Below are positions 7,257 to 16,044 of a stretch of 64,000 bases of DNA, piece after piece. The notes beneath the pieces are model-generated. The model had not been told where the DNA came from. It did no database searches and worked only from the letters and a program-made list of their open reading frames with translations. The stretch is from Bacillus thermozeamaize. Its GTDB lineage: Bacteria; Bacillota; Bacilli; ZCTH02-B2. The DNA lies in NCBI GenBank assembly GCA_002159075.1, contig LZRT01000019.1, forward strand, positions 1 to 64,000, given 5' to 3'. The translations under genes were made by a program, and so were the position numbers. Numbering within the stretch: position 1 is the stretch's first letter; the number at the start of each line of letters is the position of its first letter.

Positions 7257-8138
7257 TTACCCTTTTGTCAACACCAGTCTTGCGCCGGCAGCATCGGCCG
7301 GATCAATCTGCACGGCGCCGGAAACGGGAGAACGGGTGAACCGTATTCCCTGATCCGTCAAATAAGAGACCGCCGCTTCCACATCCGGGACGGTGAGCAC
7401 CACTCCCCGCAGCCCGTATCCCTTCTGCGCTACAAACTCGTTCAGCGGGCTGTCCGGGGAATTGGGAGCAATAACCTCCAGTTGGCCATGTTGAAGCGGG
7501 AAGAATATCCGGTCACCCTGGCGGCTGGGGCAGACAGACTGCTCACCGTCGCGGGCGAGCCCATAGCCGTCGCGGAAATAGGTTTCGCCTTCCGCAAGCG
7601 AAGCGAATACCACCTCAAGGTGCCTGATATCTTTGTAACCCAGAGGATGCGGCTTTGGCTCTTGGCCGCCGAACAGCCGGCGCCGCTTTTCTTCTCCGGT
7701 GCTGTCATGCTGGATCAGGAAGGGGTTTGCTCTCCCGCCGGAAACATGGCTGCTTCGCCAGCCCCTGATATTGCCGTGCGCGTCCACCAGCGACCCCTCT
7801 TGCGGCTCTTCGGCTTGGAGCGTCGTGACTCCGGATGCGGCGCGGGACTTCAATTGCGCCACGTCCGCATCCAGATCGTCGGTGGCAAAAGCGAACGTGA
7901 AGAGGCCGGGTCCATGCTGTTCCAGATGCCTGACCAGTTCTTGCCATGCCGCCGCCCGGTCTTGCACGGCAATCAGCTCCAAATACGCGTTTTCCAGCAC
8001 GACCAGCCGGTTGGCGGTTCCCCTTCCCGGATGGGCACCTCCTTCAGTGACATGAAAACCTAATTTGCGGTACTGTTCCGCCGCCTCATCCAAATCCTGA
8101 ACGACAATGAGTACATGATCAACATGGGTAATCGCCAT
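7257..8138 (-). CDS. VOC-superfamily (glyoxalase-like) protein with two modules
   Basis: The 293-residue protein has two beta-alpha-beta-beta-beta modules of the vicinal-oxygen-chelate fold. The first starts ITHVDHVLIVVQDLDEAAEQYRKLGF and includes NRLVVLENAYLELIAV. The second includes DIRHLEVVFASLAEGETYF and GLRGVVLTVPDVEAAVSYL. It resembles the Glyoxalase_3-type proteins of unknown substrate. The ATG at 8138 has GGAGGT eight bases upstream; a TTG two codons earlier is disfavoured. It follows a decayed transporter and is probably transcribed alone. Confidence 0.8.
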   Translation of the reverse strand: MAITHVDHVLIVVQDLDEAAEQYRKLGFHVTEGGAHPGRGTANRLVVLENAYLELIAVQDRAAAWQELVRHLEQHGPGLFTFAFATDDLDADVAQLKSRAASGVTTLQAEEPQEGSLVDAHGNIRGWRSSHVSGGRANPFLIQHDSTGEEKRRRLFGGQEPKPHPLGYKDIRHLEVVFASLAEGETYFRDGYGLARDGEQSVCPSRQGDRIFFPLQHGQLEVIAPNSPDSPLNEFVAQKGYGLRGVVLTVPDVEAAVSYLTDQGIRFTRSPVSGAVQIDPADAAGARLVLTKG

Positions 8139-8285
8139 CCACAATGACCTCCTTCATCTGAAAAATCCAAGTTTCAAATCCCAGTTTCATCGTTGAAGAC
8201 CAGGCACGCTTTCCTGGAAGGGGAACTCCGCCCTTCTCCCCGCGGCTTCCCTCAGGGCTGCTTCGGCAAGGGACGCGAGGATGCA

Positions 8286-8523
8286 GCAGCAAAGCCGTGC
8301 CGACCCCTGTCGCCAGAATGAAAAGGTCCAAAACCGTGACGGTTCCGTCCCCCAACCGGATGTGCCACAGCGGCAGGGGATTGGGAAGGGCCTGGGTCTG
8401 GGGCCCCCAAATGAGCTGCGCGGCATTGTCCAAAATCAGCCCCACCGCAATTGTGGTGAGCAGCAGGATGGTGCTGCCGGCCTGGGCAAAAGGCCGCACC
8501 GCTACCCTTTCCATCAGCAACCT
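8286..8523 (-). pseudogene. remnant of a branched-chain amino-acid ABC permease (LivH-like)
   Basis: About 80 residues of a LivH-like permease remain, from RLLMERVAVRPF to LFILATGVGTALLL, including the characteristic AVGLILDNAAQLIWGPQ. The N-terminal half is absent: the fragment is joined directly to the end of the livJ-like remnant, as after a deletion. After 8286 the frame runs into unrelated sequence up to the VOC gene. Confidence 0.75.
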
Positions 8524-9409
8524 AAAACCGAGTGGCGGTGTATACGCCCTCCACCGCCTCGCCACCTAATTTGATGAACTGCGGCGAATAGACAGAACCT
8601 ATGTCCACCACAGCGGTATCCAAGCTGACGGCTTTCCGCTGCTGGGTGATCAGCGCCCCGTCATTGTAGTACGAAATCAGGATCAGGGCATCCGGATTGG
8701 CATCCCGCGCCTTGCTCAATATCGGCCGAAAGTCTTTTTCGGTGGGGAGATAAGGTTCCTGGACCACCACTTCCGCTCCCAGTTCCTTGGCCTTGCCGAC
8801 AAACAGTTCGGTGGTCGTTTTTCCCAAGTCCGTATTCAGGTACAGCACCGCCAACCGCCGTTTTTTCAGTTCCTGCCCAACGTGGCAAGGTAAGGGGCGT
8901 CATCCTTCTGGTTGGACGAATTGCTCCAGATGTATTCGCCTGTTTTGGTGAAATCCGGATGCGAATTGGTGATGCCCAGCTGAACCAGCCCCTCCCGCTG
9001 ATAGATGGGGGACGCCGCCATCGACGCCGGAGAACTGAAATTGCCGATGACGGCCACAATCCTGGAGTCGGCCGCAAATTTCTGGGCCACGGCCGAAGTT
9101 TGCTTGGGATCGCTTTGGGTGTCCTCGAAAACATACTGCAGGGACCGTCCCTTCACCCCGCCCGCGCCGTTGATTTCCTCGAGGGCGAGATCCATGCCTT
9201 TGCGCCACTGCTTGCCGTACTCCGCATTGTCTCCTGTCAACGGGCGTGACGCCGATGACGATGGGTTCCTGCGGCTGCGCGTTCTGTGCGGAGGAACCTG
9301 CCGGAGCCGCCCCGTCGTTGACGGTGCCGCAAGCGGCCAACAACACAAGGACAACCGATACAAGAATCGCCAACCGGTGTCTCGGAATGAAACGAAGGCG
9401 TCTGGACAT
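8522..9409 (-). pseudogene. frameshifted branched-chain amino-acid binding protein (LivJ-like)
   Basis: The N-terminus is a good lipoprotein signal (hydrophobic core, VLLAACGTV) with AAGGAAGG before the ATG at 9409, running to EPIVIGVTP. The frame then breaks near 9240: LTGDNAEYGKQWRKGMDLAL continues in a second frame through GGVKGRSLQYVFEDTQSDP to YLATLGRN. A second break near 8865, at a run of six T, shifts to a third frame (LAVLYLNTDLGKTTTELF to EAVEGVYTATRF). The C-terminal part is missing and fused to a livH remnant. Two frameshifts and a truncation make it non-functional. Confidence 0.85.
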
Positions 9410-9508
9410 TGGCCCGCCTTCCTTTCATGTAGTTTCATGTAGTTGCTCATGCCGCTTCGATGCACAGGTCCTCTCCATGCCGGCCCGTGTTCCGGGATCA
9501 ATAACTCC

Positions 9509-9565
9509 AAAAAAAGACCAGACCACCGGCACAGGAGGATCGCTTCCGTTTCCAGTGGTCTGGTC
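9509..9565 (-). terminator. terminator hairpin in the leader of the livJ remnant
   Basis: On the minus strand, perfect 11-base arms (GACCAGACCAC / GTGGTCTGGTC) with a 28-base loop are followed by seven T. It lies 100 bases upstream of the livJ-like start, so it may have been an attenuator of the lost transporter operon. The AT-rich stretch at 9600-9640 contains TATAAT/TATACT-like hexamers in both directions and may hold promoters. I see no gene in 9410-9760. Confidence 0.7.
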
Positions 9566-9765
9566 AACCAAAGCCGCAGATGTGGCAGATTCATGATTTA
9601 ATTTAAATAAATCATATCATTATACTATGATTTATACTATATTCCCTTCTACCGCGCATGTCAATACCAAGATTTGCAGATGTGCGCGTCAAGGTTCGGC
9701 CGGCAGTGCTTACTTACGACGACATCATGCAGCGGCCCCGGTTCCAACTCCTTCAAAAGATGCCT

Positions 9766-9846
9766 ATGGACACATATCAAGCACTGTCGTTGATGATCGC
9801 ATTTGCGACACTCGTCGTGCTGATCATGTCCACGAAACGGAAATAG
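9766..9846 (+). CDS. small holin-like toxin, type I toxin-antitoxin
   Basis: The 26-residue peptide MDTYQALSLMIAFATLVVLI plus a basic tail (MSTKRK) matches the putative holin-like toxin family, whose members begin M-x-x-Y-E/Q-A-L-S-L-M and carry one membrane segment with a Lys-rich end. Such peptides insert in the membrane and are held off by an antisense RNA. Upstream in-frame starts at 9661 and 9760 would extend it, but the family start is at 9766. No strong ribosome site is visible, which is common for repressed type I toxins. A mRNA terminator and a converging antisense RNA lie downstream. Confidence 0.65.
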   Translation: MDTYQALSLMIAFATLVVLIMSTKRK

Positions 9847-9973
9847 ACCGCCCTTGTGGAAGGGGATGCGGTCTATTCCGTGTCCCATAAAGCCTACCGC
9901 TCTTCAAGCGGCTATTGTACATCGACCGTAGGTGTAGCAGCACCTGCGGTCATTTTCATTTTTTGTTTTGCTT
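9843..9973 (-). ncRNA. candidate antisense RNA antitoxin
   Basis: On the minus strand a TATAAT at 9980-9985 preceded by TATGG could start an RNA near 9973. It would run through the toxin mRNA terminator and a small CCGCT/AGCGG hairpin. It would end at a hairpin ATAGACCGC / GCGGTCTAT (9843-9876) followed by TTTCCGTTT, overlapping the toxin stop codon. This convergent, 3'-overlapping layout is that of the TxpA/RatA type. The -35 (TTCCCT) is weak, so the promoter call is tentative. Confidence 0.5.
9924..9965 (+). terminator. terminator of the toxin mRNA
   Basis: GACCGTAGGTG pairs with CACCTGCGGTC with one mismatch, loop TAGCAG, followed by ATTTTCATTTTTT. It lies 78 bases after the toxin stop codon. 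From here to 10113 I see no gene besides the antisense promoter. Confidence 0.75.
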
Positions 9974-10113
9974 GTGTTTATTATACCATAGCTGCCATCG
10001 ACAGGGAAACCTTGCTCAAACTGCCCGAAAAATTGCCGAGAACGAGTCCACCATTGTAATTCGCGTCCGCATGCAGGATATAACGAAATTTATCTCGACA
10101 CTAATTTGCTGCA

Positions 10114-11427
10114 CTAACTTTTATTTTTTTGGCCGTGTTCTTCATGCCGTTTTCCGTTTTCTTGACTTTTCCCATGTCCTTTTCCTTTTTCCTTATTCGA
10201 AGCCTCATCAGCTGGCAATGCCTCATCCACCGCTGACCCTTTCTCCGCTTCTGTCTCGGCAGATGGATGATCCGGCTTTGCTGGGCTGTGGTCATGGTTG
10301 GTCTTTCCTTGATCTTTTCTTTTCGCCTGCTGCGGCAACCGTTTTTCACTCTGGGACGGTGTTCCTTGCTTGGCTTTTTCATCCTTTTTTGCATTCACGT
10401 TTTTCGTGTCCTGCGCCGGTGTCGCGGACTGTTCCTGCTTCACATGCCCTTTCTCGTCTCCGGTTCGTTCGTCCCCCTCGGCTTTCGGATCTGAACCGGA
10501 GTCCGGGGATGCATCGGTCTTTGGCGTTTTGAGGGTTTGCTCTCCTGGATTGTCATCCTCGCCTTCCGTGTCGCCAGCTTCTTCATCCTTTCCTTCCGTA
10601 CCGCCAGGTTCCTGCCGCCGCAGCTTGTTCTCCACCTTCACCAGCTTTTTTTCCAATTTCAAAAAGCTCTTTTCGATATTTTTGAGGATCGCCGCTTGCG
10701 CCTTCGGATTTTCCACTTTTTCAACCACTTTCAACAAAGCGGCAATGTTGTTGGAAATCCGCATCTTGATCTTTTGGATTTCATCCTGTTCCGGATCCGT
10801 CTGTTCATCTGCCGGCTCATCCGCCGGTTCACTGGTATCCGGCTGACTTGAAGCTACTTCACCCTGATTGGCCGCTGGCTTGGTCCCGTCTGCAGCTTGG
10901 GTTTCCGCTTCACCGACGGATTCCAACGCCTGATTCTGATTCTCAATGGCCTTCTGCAACACCTGCAGCGCCCGCTCTTCATCCCCTTCCGCAAGCAAGG
11001 CCCGGGCTTCAGCAATCCGCTCATTGGCATACTGCACCAGCAGTTTGGCTTTTTCCACCTCATCGAAAGTCAGCGCCAATTTGATCCGCTCGAACATCAC
11101 TTTGAAAAAGTAGAGGAAATCCCCCGGTAAAAGCTTGGGCTTCTGCCCATCATCCTCTTCAGGCGTTTGCGCTGCGGGCACATCCGCCTCGGGTGTTTCC
11201 GTCCCGGGTGTTTCCATCCCGTCTGTTTCCTCGCCGGATGTACCATGATTGACGGAACCTGTCCCGTCACCACCTGCTTCGTCGCCTGTCTGCCCGGAAT
11301 CCATCGTTTCATTGTCTTGGATTGGCTCATCTGGAGACGTGTTGGCCAACGCCTGGCTTGCACCCGTACCAAAAATCAGCCCGACGGCCAAAAAGCTAAG
11401 AACGATCTGCATCCATCGTTTCTTCAT
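10114..11427 (-). CDS. secreted DUF5667-domain protein under c-di-GMP control
   Basis: The 437-residue protein has a signal peptide (MKKRWMQIVLSFLAVGL, cleavage probably after ALA). An acidic Glu/Asp/Thr/Gly-rich linker follows to about residue 100. The DUF5667 domain begins LLPGDFLYFFKVMFERIKLA and continues with helical repeats (ANERIAEARALLAEGDEERA, AIENQNQALESVGEAE). A long helix about residues 225-280 and a highly charged low-complexity C-terminal tail complete it. The ATG at 11427 has AAAGGAGAGG upstream. The function of DUF5667 is unknown; export plus riboswitch control suggest a role in surface attachment or biofilm. No membrane anchor or sorting motif is visible. Confidence 0.8.
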   Translation of the reverse strand: MKKRWMQIVLSFLAVGLIFGTGASQALANTSPDEPIQDNETMDSGQTGDEAGGDGTGSVNHGTSGEETDGMETPGTETPEADVPAAQTPEEDDGQKPKLLPGDFLYFFKVMFERIKLALTFDEVEKAKLLVQYANERIAEARALLAEGDEERALQVLQKAIENQNQALESVGEAETQAADGTKPAANQGEVASSQPDTSEPADEPADEQTDPEQDEIQKIKMRISNNIAALLKVVEKVENPKAQAAILKNIEKSFLKLEKKLVKVENKLRRQEPGGTEGKDEEAGDTEGEDDNPGEQTLKTPKTDASPDSGSDPKAEGDERTGDEKGHVKQEQSATPAQDTKNVNAKKDEKAKQGTPSQSEKRLPQQAKRKDQGKTNHDHSPAKPDHPSAETEAEKGSAVDEALPADEASNKEKGKGHGKSQENGKRHEEHGQKNKS

Positions 11428-11466
11428 GGCATGCTCCTCTCCTTTCAGTACACTTTTCTCGAAACG

Positions 11467-11504
11467 AAAATAAAACCTGCCCCGCAAAGCGATGGAGGCA
11501 GGCT
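11467..11504 (-). terminator. terminator forming the expression platform of the c-di-GMP riboswitch
   Basis: On the minus strand GCCTGCC pairs with GGCAGGT around a 15-base loop, followed by TTTTATTTT. It lies directly after the aptamer and 40 bases before the DUF5667 start codon. Confidence 0.75.
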
Positions 11505-11513
11505 GTCACCAAA

Positions 11514-11600
11514 ACCCACGGCAACCCGGCGATCATAGCGCTTTTCTGCACCTTAGACCCGTAGCTTTGCGTCCCAAACTTTCGTTTGGTTTGCCCTGAA
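11514..11600 (-). promoter_or_regulatory. cyclic di-GMP-I (GEMM-I) riboswitch
   Basis: The minus strand carries the class I signature in order: GGCAAACC, a CGAAAG tetraloop stem, GGGACGCAAAGC, CGGGTCTAAGG, a variable hairpin, then ATCGCCGGGTTGCCG. These correspond to the GGGCAAACC, GAAA loop, GGGACGCAAAGCC, CUAA and GGGUUACCG elements of the Vibrio Vc2 aptamer as I remember it. A terminator follows. The arrangement fits a transcriptional switch, but whether c-di-GMP turns the gene on or off needs folding analysis. From 11600 to 11796 I see no further element. Confidence 0.9.
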
Positions 11601-11796
11601 CGTGATTCTGTTTTTTGTTCATTCATTAAAGAAATGGTACTTTAAGCCAATTGTATCTCAACCGGCCATACTTTGGTAGTGGCAGGAATTTTGTGAAAAC
11701 CCTTAGGATATCCATTGGAACCGGATACTTAGAGCTTTTTCCTTCCCGGCGGCTGTTGACGGTCACTGCTCGTTTTGTTTTGTGTTTTTCAATGCT

Positions 11797-12639
11797 TCAG
11801 CCTTGCTGGCCGCTACCGGAAAAAGGAGCCAAGCCTGCGGCATGAAACGCCATGCTCTGCTGCAGTCGGTCCCTGATGCGGACCACTTCCCCCACCACGA
11901 TGACGGCCGGGGCGCCGATCCCGCTTTCTTGCACCCGTTGTTCAATCGTCTCCAGCGTGCCGGTGACGAGCTTTTGCTTTGGTGTCGTGGCCCACTGGAT
12001 CACCGCCACCGGGGTGGCCGGTGTCCGGCCATGGCGGATTAAGGAACGGCAAATATCCCCTAAGCGGTTCATGCCCATATAAAACACCAGGGTATCGACG
12101 CCGCCGGCCAGCGCGGCCCAGGTTTGTTCGCATTCGATCCCATGCCGCCCGGCTGTTGGCGCACCCGTTTCTGGACAGAATTCACCTTTTTCCCCGGCAT
12201 GCCCGGTCACCACAGCCAACGAAGACGCATAGGCCCGGTGCGTGAGCGGGATGCCCGCCGCTGCCGCGGCCCCGGCGGCTGCAGTCACTCCCGGGACAAT
12301 TTCGAAAGGAACAGCGTGGGCCGCGAGCCATTCCGCCTCTTCCCCGACCCGTCCAAAAACCGACGGATCGCCTCCCTTTAAGCGGGTGACCACTTTTCCT
12401 TCCCGCGCTTTCTCCACCAGCAATTGATTGATCCGTTCCTGCCGCAACGCGTGCGACCGGGGAGACTTGCCGCAATAAATCAACTCTGCTTCGGGAGAGG
12501 CATAAGCCAGGAGCTCCGGGCTGGCCAAGCGGTCGTAAATGATCACGTCGGCCTCTTGAATGCATTCCAAGCCCCGCACCGTAATGAGCTTCGGATGACC
12601 TGGTCCTGCCCCGACAAGGTATACTTTACCCGTTCCCAT
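11797..12639 (-). CDS. cobA: uroporphyrinogen-III C-methyltransferase (SUMT)
   Basis: It methylates uroporphyrinogen III at C2 and C7 with SAM, giving precorrin-2, the entry to cobalamin and siroheme. The 280-residue protein shows VYLVGAGPGHPKLITVRGLE at the N-terminus, RLKGGDPSVFGRVGEEAEWL near residue 85, PGVTAAAGAAAAAGIPLTHR near 118, and HGRTPATPVAVIQWATTPKQ near 205. It is the last gene of the cobalamin operon. In Bacillus megaterium, as I recall, further genes (cbiY, btuR) follow here; none do in this window. Confidence 0.93.
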   Translation of the reverse strand: MGTGKVYLVGAGPGHPKLITVRGLECIQEADVIIYDRLASPELLAYASPEAELIYCGKSPRSHALRQERINQLLVEKAREGKVVTRLKGGDPSVFGRVGEEAEWLAAHAVPFEIVPGVTAAAGAAAAAGIPLTHRAYASSLAVVTGHAGEKGEFCPETGAPTAGRHGIECEQTWAALAGGVDTLVFYMGMNRLGDICRSLIRHGRTPATPVAVIQWATTPKQKLVTGTLETIEQRVQESGIGAPAVIVVGEVVRIRDRLQQSMAFHAAGLAPFSGSGQQG

Positions 12640-12714
12640 CTGTGCACTCCTTCCGGATTCCGTCCAATCTCATCCTCGCTTGGCTGCCGGTAGGTTGCAA
12701 AGCCTTTCGAACGG

Positions 12715-14088
12715 CTAGCCACGGTTTTGCCACTCCAGGCAAGCCTGGATCCAGCGCTCCACCAACTCTGGCGCGGAAGCAAAGTGCAAATGGGTATACC
12801 CGGCAATCAACCGCTTGTACTGAATCCCTTCTGCCTTCGTCCCCCGCAACCCGGTTGTGCGATAAGCCGCCGGAAAATCTCCTTGCGGTTCATAAACGGA
12901 GTAATGAAACTCGTGCCCTTTGGCTGTGGCGCCATCCGGAAGCAGGTAGTTTCCTTCCTCTCCCTCAACCTCCCGGTATCCTAACGCGGCCAGCTTGTCC
13001 TGCATTTTCACCTTGCCCGGGATGATGCCCACCATGTGATGGACGTCTCCATCGGTGGTTTCAATCGCTTCCGTCAAGTACATAAACCCGCCGCATTCGG
13101 CCAGGGCGGGCATGCCCCTTTCAATCGCCTCCTTGACGGATGCTTTGGCCTGCGTTTGCCCGGCCAGCTCCGCGACAAACTCCTCCGGAAATCCTCCGCC
13201 GATATACAAGCCGGCGCTGCCGGCGGGTACCGGCTCTCCCGCCAACGGCGAGAAATAAACAAGCTTTGCCCCGTAAGCTTCCAGCAATTCCAGATTTTCC
13301 GGATAATAAAAGTGAAACGCCGCATCCCGGGCCACCGCGATCTGCACCTGCGCCTCCCGCCTCGGTTGAAACAAGGTCGTGTCCGCTCCGCCCAGGGGTG
13401 CGGCATCCGCCAAGGCCAGCACTTGCTCCAGATCGACGGTCCGGGACACCCACCCGGCCAGCCGGTCAAAAAAGGCGTCCAGCTCCCCCCGCTCAATGGC
13501 CGGCACTAGACCTAAGTGCCTTTCCGGCATGTGCAAGTCGCCGTTCCGCTCCAGATAGCCGATCACCGGGATCCCGCATTCCTGCTCAATGGCTTGCTGC
13601 ACCAGACGGAAATGGCCTTTGCTGCCCACTTGGTTCGCCACAACCCCCGCAATCTTGACCGCCGGTTCCAACGTTTGAAAACCTTTTACGACGGCTGCCG
13701 CGCTGCGGGCCATGCTGTGACAATTGACCACCAAAAGCACCGGACTTTCCGTCAGCAAACTGATCTCCGCCGTACTGCCCCGGTTATCCAACGGGCTTTT
13801 GCCGTCATAAAAGCCCATGACACCTTCAATGATCGAGATGTCGGCTCCTTCGCTTCCCCTGTGCAAAATGGCCCGGACGACCGCCGCGTCAAACATCCAG
13901 CTGTCCAGGTTGCGGGAGGGACGTCCCGTCACGGCGGTGTGGTAAGTGGGGTCAATATAGTCCGGGCCACATTTAAACCCTTGGACGGTATATCCTCTTT
14001 TTTTCAACGCGGCCATCAAGCCCAGGGTCAACGTGGTTTTGCCCACCCCGCTGCCTGTTCCGGCAATGACGATGCGCTTTTCTGTCAC
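12715..14088 (-). CDS. cbiA: cobyrinate a,c-diamide synthase
   Basis: It uses ATP and glutamine to amidate the a and c side chains of cobyrinic acid. The N-terminal P-loop domain has GTGSGVGKTTLTLGLMAAL, then FKCGPDYIDPTYH and EGVMGFYDG. The C-terminal class I glutamine amidotransferase domain has YIGGGFPEEFV, the nucleophile-site segment ALAECGGFMYL, and a C-terminal KGHEFHYS. Length 457 residues is normal. It lies between cbiG and cobA with short gaps, in the same transcript. Confidence 0.95.
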   Translation of the reverse strand: MTEKRIVIAGTGSGVGKTTLTLGLMAALKKRGYTVQGFKCGPDYIDPTYHTAVTGRPSRNLDSWMFDAAVVRAILHRGSEGADISIIEGVMGFYDGKSPLDNRGSTAEISLLTESPVLLVVNCHSMARSAAAVVKGFQTLEPAVKIAGVVANQVGSKGHFRLVQQAIEQECGIPVIGYLERNGDLHMPERHLGLVPAIERGELDAFFDRLAGWVSRTVDLEQVLALADAAPLGGADTTLFQPRREAQVQIAVARDAAFHFYYPENLELLEAYGAKLVYFSPLAGEPVPAGSAGLYIGGGFPEEFVAELAGQTQAKASVKEAIERGMPALAECGGFMYLTEAIETTDGDVHHMVGIIPGKVKMQDKLAALGYREVEGEEGNYLLPDGATAKGHEFHYSVYEPQGDFPAAYRTTGLRGTKAEGIQYKRLIAGYTHLHFASAPELVERWIQACLEWQNRG

Positions 14089-14128
14089 CGCTCATGCTCC
14101 TTTCTTCCGCCCGGTTCTGATTTTCCAT

Positions 14129-15268
14129 TCAGGAATGGCGGAGACGGCCGACGGCAATGGTCACATTGCCCGATTTTTTCTTCACCAGATCCAACCGGTC
14201 GACACCGGTGTACAGTTTGACCGCCGGTTCACAGACGCCATATGCTCCGGTGTACTTGTACACCGCCTCTGAAGGTTGTTCAATGGGCACCGAGTTCAAT
14301 TGTTCCGGACTGTAAGTGACAAACTTCCAGCCGTATTTTTTCACGACCGCCAAAAGCCCCGGCTCATCTCTTTTTAAATCGATGGTGCACAAGGCTTTCA
14401 CGCTTTTGATGGAAAACTTCAATTCCGCCAGCGTCTCTTGAATGACGGATTCGATTTCTTCCGCGCTGGTCCCTCTGTTACACCCCACGCCTAAGACGAT
14501 CACTTTGGGCCGGTACAACACCCCGTTCGCCAAAATGGCCTCTTCGTCCTGACTGAGCAGGCGGTGTGTCACCACCAGGGCCGCTTGCGGGTTCATGCGC
14601 AAAGCTTCGCGGATGGAATCAAACACGTGAATGTTGGGCGGCAAAGGACGATCATACGGCCACCAGTTCCGCTCCCCCGATTCCTGCACCACCGCCACCT
14701 GTTCCTCATTCACCACCGATGCGCTGACCGGTGTCAGCTTCTCCGGCGATTCCCATTCCCAGCCAAACTGGCGCCCAAACAAATCCACGGCAATGGTTTG
14801 TTGCACATCGGAAGCGGTGGTCACCACCGGGGTCGCCCCCAGACAGGCCGCCACCTCCCGGGTCAGGTCGTTGGCTCCTCCCAGATGCCCGGAGAGCACA
14901 CTGATGGCAAACTGGCCTTTGTCATCGACCACCACCACCGCCGGGTCGCTTTTTTTGTCCTGCAATACCGGGGCTATCATCCGCACCACGGCGCCCAGGG
15001 ATATGAATAACACGAGGCCTCGGTACGTTTGGAACAAAGCGGGCAAGAGCAGGCGCACGCTGCCGTCAAACAGCCGGATTCCTTTTTCCCCTTCGTCCCC
15101 CTGTGCAAATTTGGACATGTAATACACATCGGTTTGGGGGATGAGCTTGCCCAGTTCTCGGGCCATGGAAACGCCGTGCTTGGTAATGGCCACGGCAGCA
15201 AAAACGCCCTGGGCCGTGATCTTGGGCTCTCTGCCTTCTTCCAGCCGCATCACCGCCGGCCTGCTCAT
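14129..15268 (-). CDS. cbiG: cobalt-precorrin-5A hydrolase
   Basis: CbiG opens the delta-lactone of cobalt-precorrin-5A, releasing the two-carbon unit as acetaldehyde. The 379-residue protein has the N-terminal domain with LVLFISLGAVVRMIAPVLQDKKSDP and SVLSGHLGGANDLTREVAACLGATPVVTTASD. The C-terminal domain has GVGCNRGTSAEEIE and TIDLKRDEPGLLAVVKKYGW. The ATG at 15268 overlaps the stop of cbiF as ATGA, so translation is coupled. Its presence defines the anaerobic (early cobalt insertion) route. Confidence 0.94.
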   Translation of the reverse strand: MSRPAVMRLEEGREPKITAQGVFAAVAITKHGVSMARELGKLIPQTDVYYMSKFAQGDEGEKGIRLFDGSVRLLLPALFQTYRGLVLFISLGAVVRMIAPVLQDKKSDPAVVVVDDKGQFAISVLSGHLGGANDLTREVAACLGATPVVTTASDVQQTIAVDLFGRQFGWEWESPEKLTPVSASVVNEEQVAVVQESGERNWWPYDRPLPPNIHVFDSIREALRMNPQAALVVTHRLLSQDEEAILANGVLYRPKVIVLGVGCNRGTSAEEIESVIQETLAELKFSIKSVKALCTIDLKRDEPGLLAVVKKYGWKFVTYSPEQLNSVPIEQPSEAVYKYTGAYGVCEPAVKLYTGVDRLDLVKKKSGNVTIAVGRLRHS

Positions 15269-16044
15269 TGTGGTTTCACCCCTTGACGGTATCGGTGTGT
15301 AAAGGCGGGATCGTACAGCTTGGACCGGTATGCAGCCAGTTTCTCGTGGTCCGGTTCCAAAGCCCAGCCTGCTAAAATCATCGCCTGGGAACGAATCCCA
15401 GCTAGGCGCATTTCTTCCGGCAAATCGCGCAAGACGGTGCGGATCACTTTTTGGTCGGGCCAACTCGCTTTGTACACCACAGCGACCGGTGTCTCATCAC
15501 GCCAACCCGCCTCCTTTAACTCCAGAACCACCTTTTTTGCTAATGTGGCACTGAGAAAGAGCGCCAGCGTGCAGTGATGGCGGGCCAAATCTTTCAATTT
15601 CTCCCGTTCGGGCATGGGTGTCCGGCCTTCGGTCCGGGTCAAAATGACCGTTTGGGTCAGCTCAGGGATGGTCAGTTCCGCTCCTAATGCGGCGGCCGCC
15701 GCAAATACCGAGCTGACCCCGGGAATGATTTCGTAGGGAATGCCGGCTTGTTTCAAGCGGATGATCTGTTCCATGACCGCCCCGAACACGGCAGGATCCC
15801 CGGTGTGGACGCGGGCCACGACTTTCCCCTGCCGGACAGCGCCAATCATCATGGCCGTCATTTCTTCCAAGGTTAAACCGGCGCTTTTGATCACTTCCGC
15901 TTCCGGTTTGGCCTCGGCGATCAAGCGCTCATTCACGAGGGAGTCGGTATACATGACCACATCAGCGCGGCGTAATATGTTTAAGCCTTTCACCGTAATC
16001 AGTTCCGGGTCGCCGGGCCCGGCGCCAATCATGTACACTTTCAC
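15265..16044 (-). CDS. cbiF: cobalt-precorrin-4 C11-methyltransferase
   Basis: This SAM-dependent enzyme methylates C11 of the corrin precursor. It has 259 residues with [20 protein letters not shown] at the start, VVARVHTGDPAVFGAVMEQI near residue 80, and IIPGVSSVFAAAAALGAELT near 110. The GTG start at 16044 overlaps the cbiL stop as GTGA. A longer in-frame start at 16110 would lie within cbiL and adds residues not found in the family. Confidence 0.94.
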   Translation of the reverse strand: MKVYMIGAGPGDPELITVKGLNILRRADVVMYTDSLVNERLIAEAKPEAEVIKSAGLTLEEMTAMMIGAVRQGKVVARVHTGDPAVFGAVMEQIIRLKQAGIPYEIIPGVSSVFAAAAALGAELTIPELTQTVILTRTEGRTPMPEREKLKDLARHHCTLALFLSATLAKKVVLELKEAGWRDETPVAVVYKASWPDQKVIRTVLRDLPEEMRLAGIRSQAMILAGWALEPDHEKLAAYRSKLYDPAFTHRYRQGVKPQ

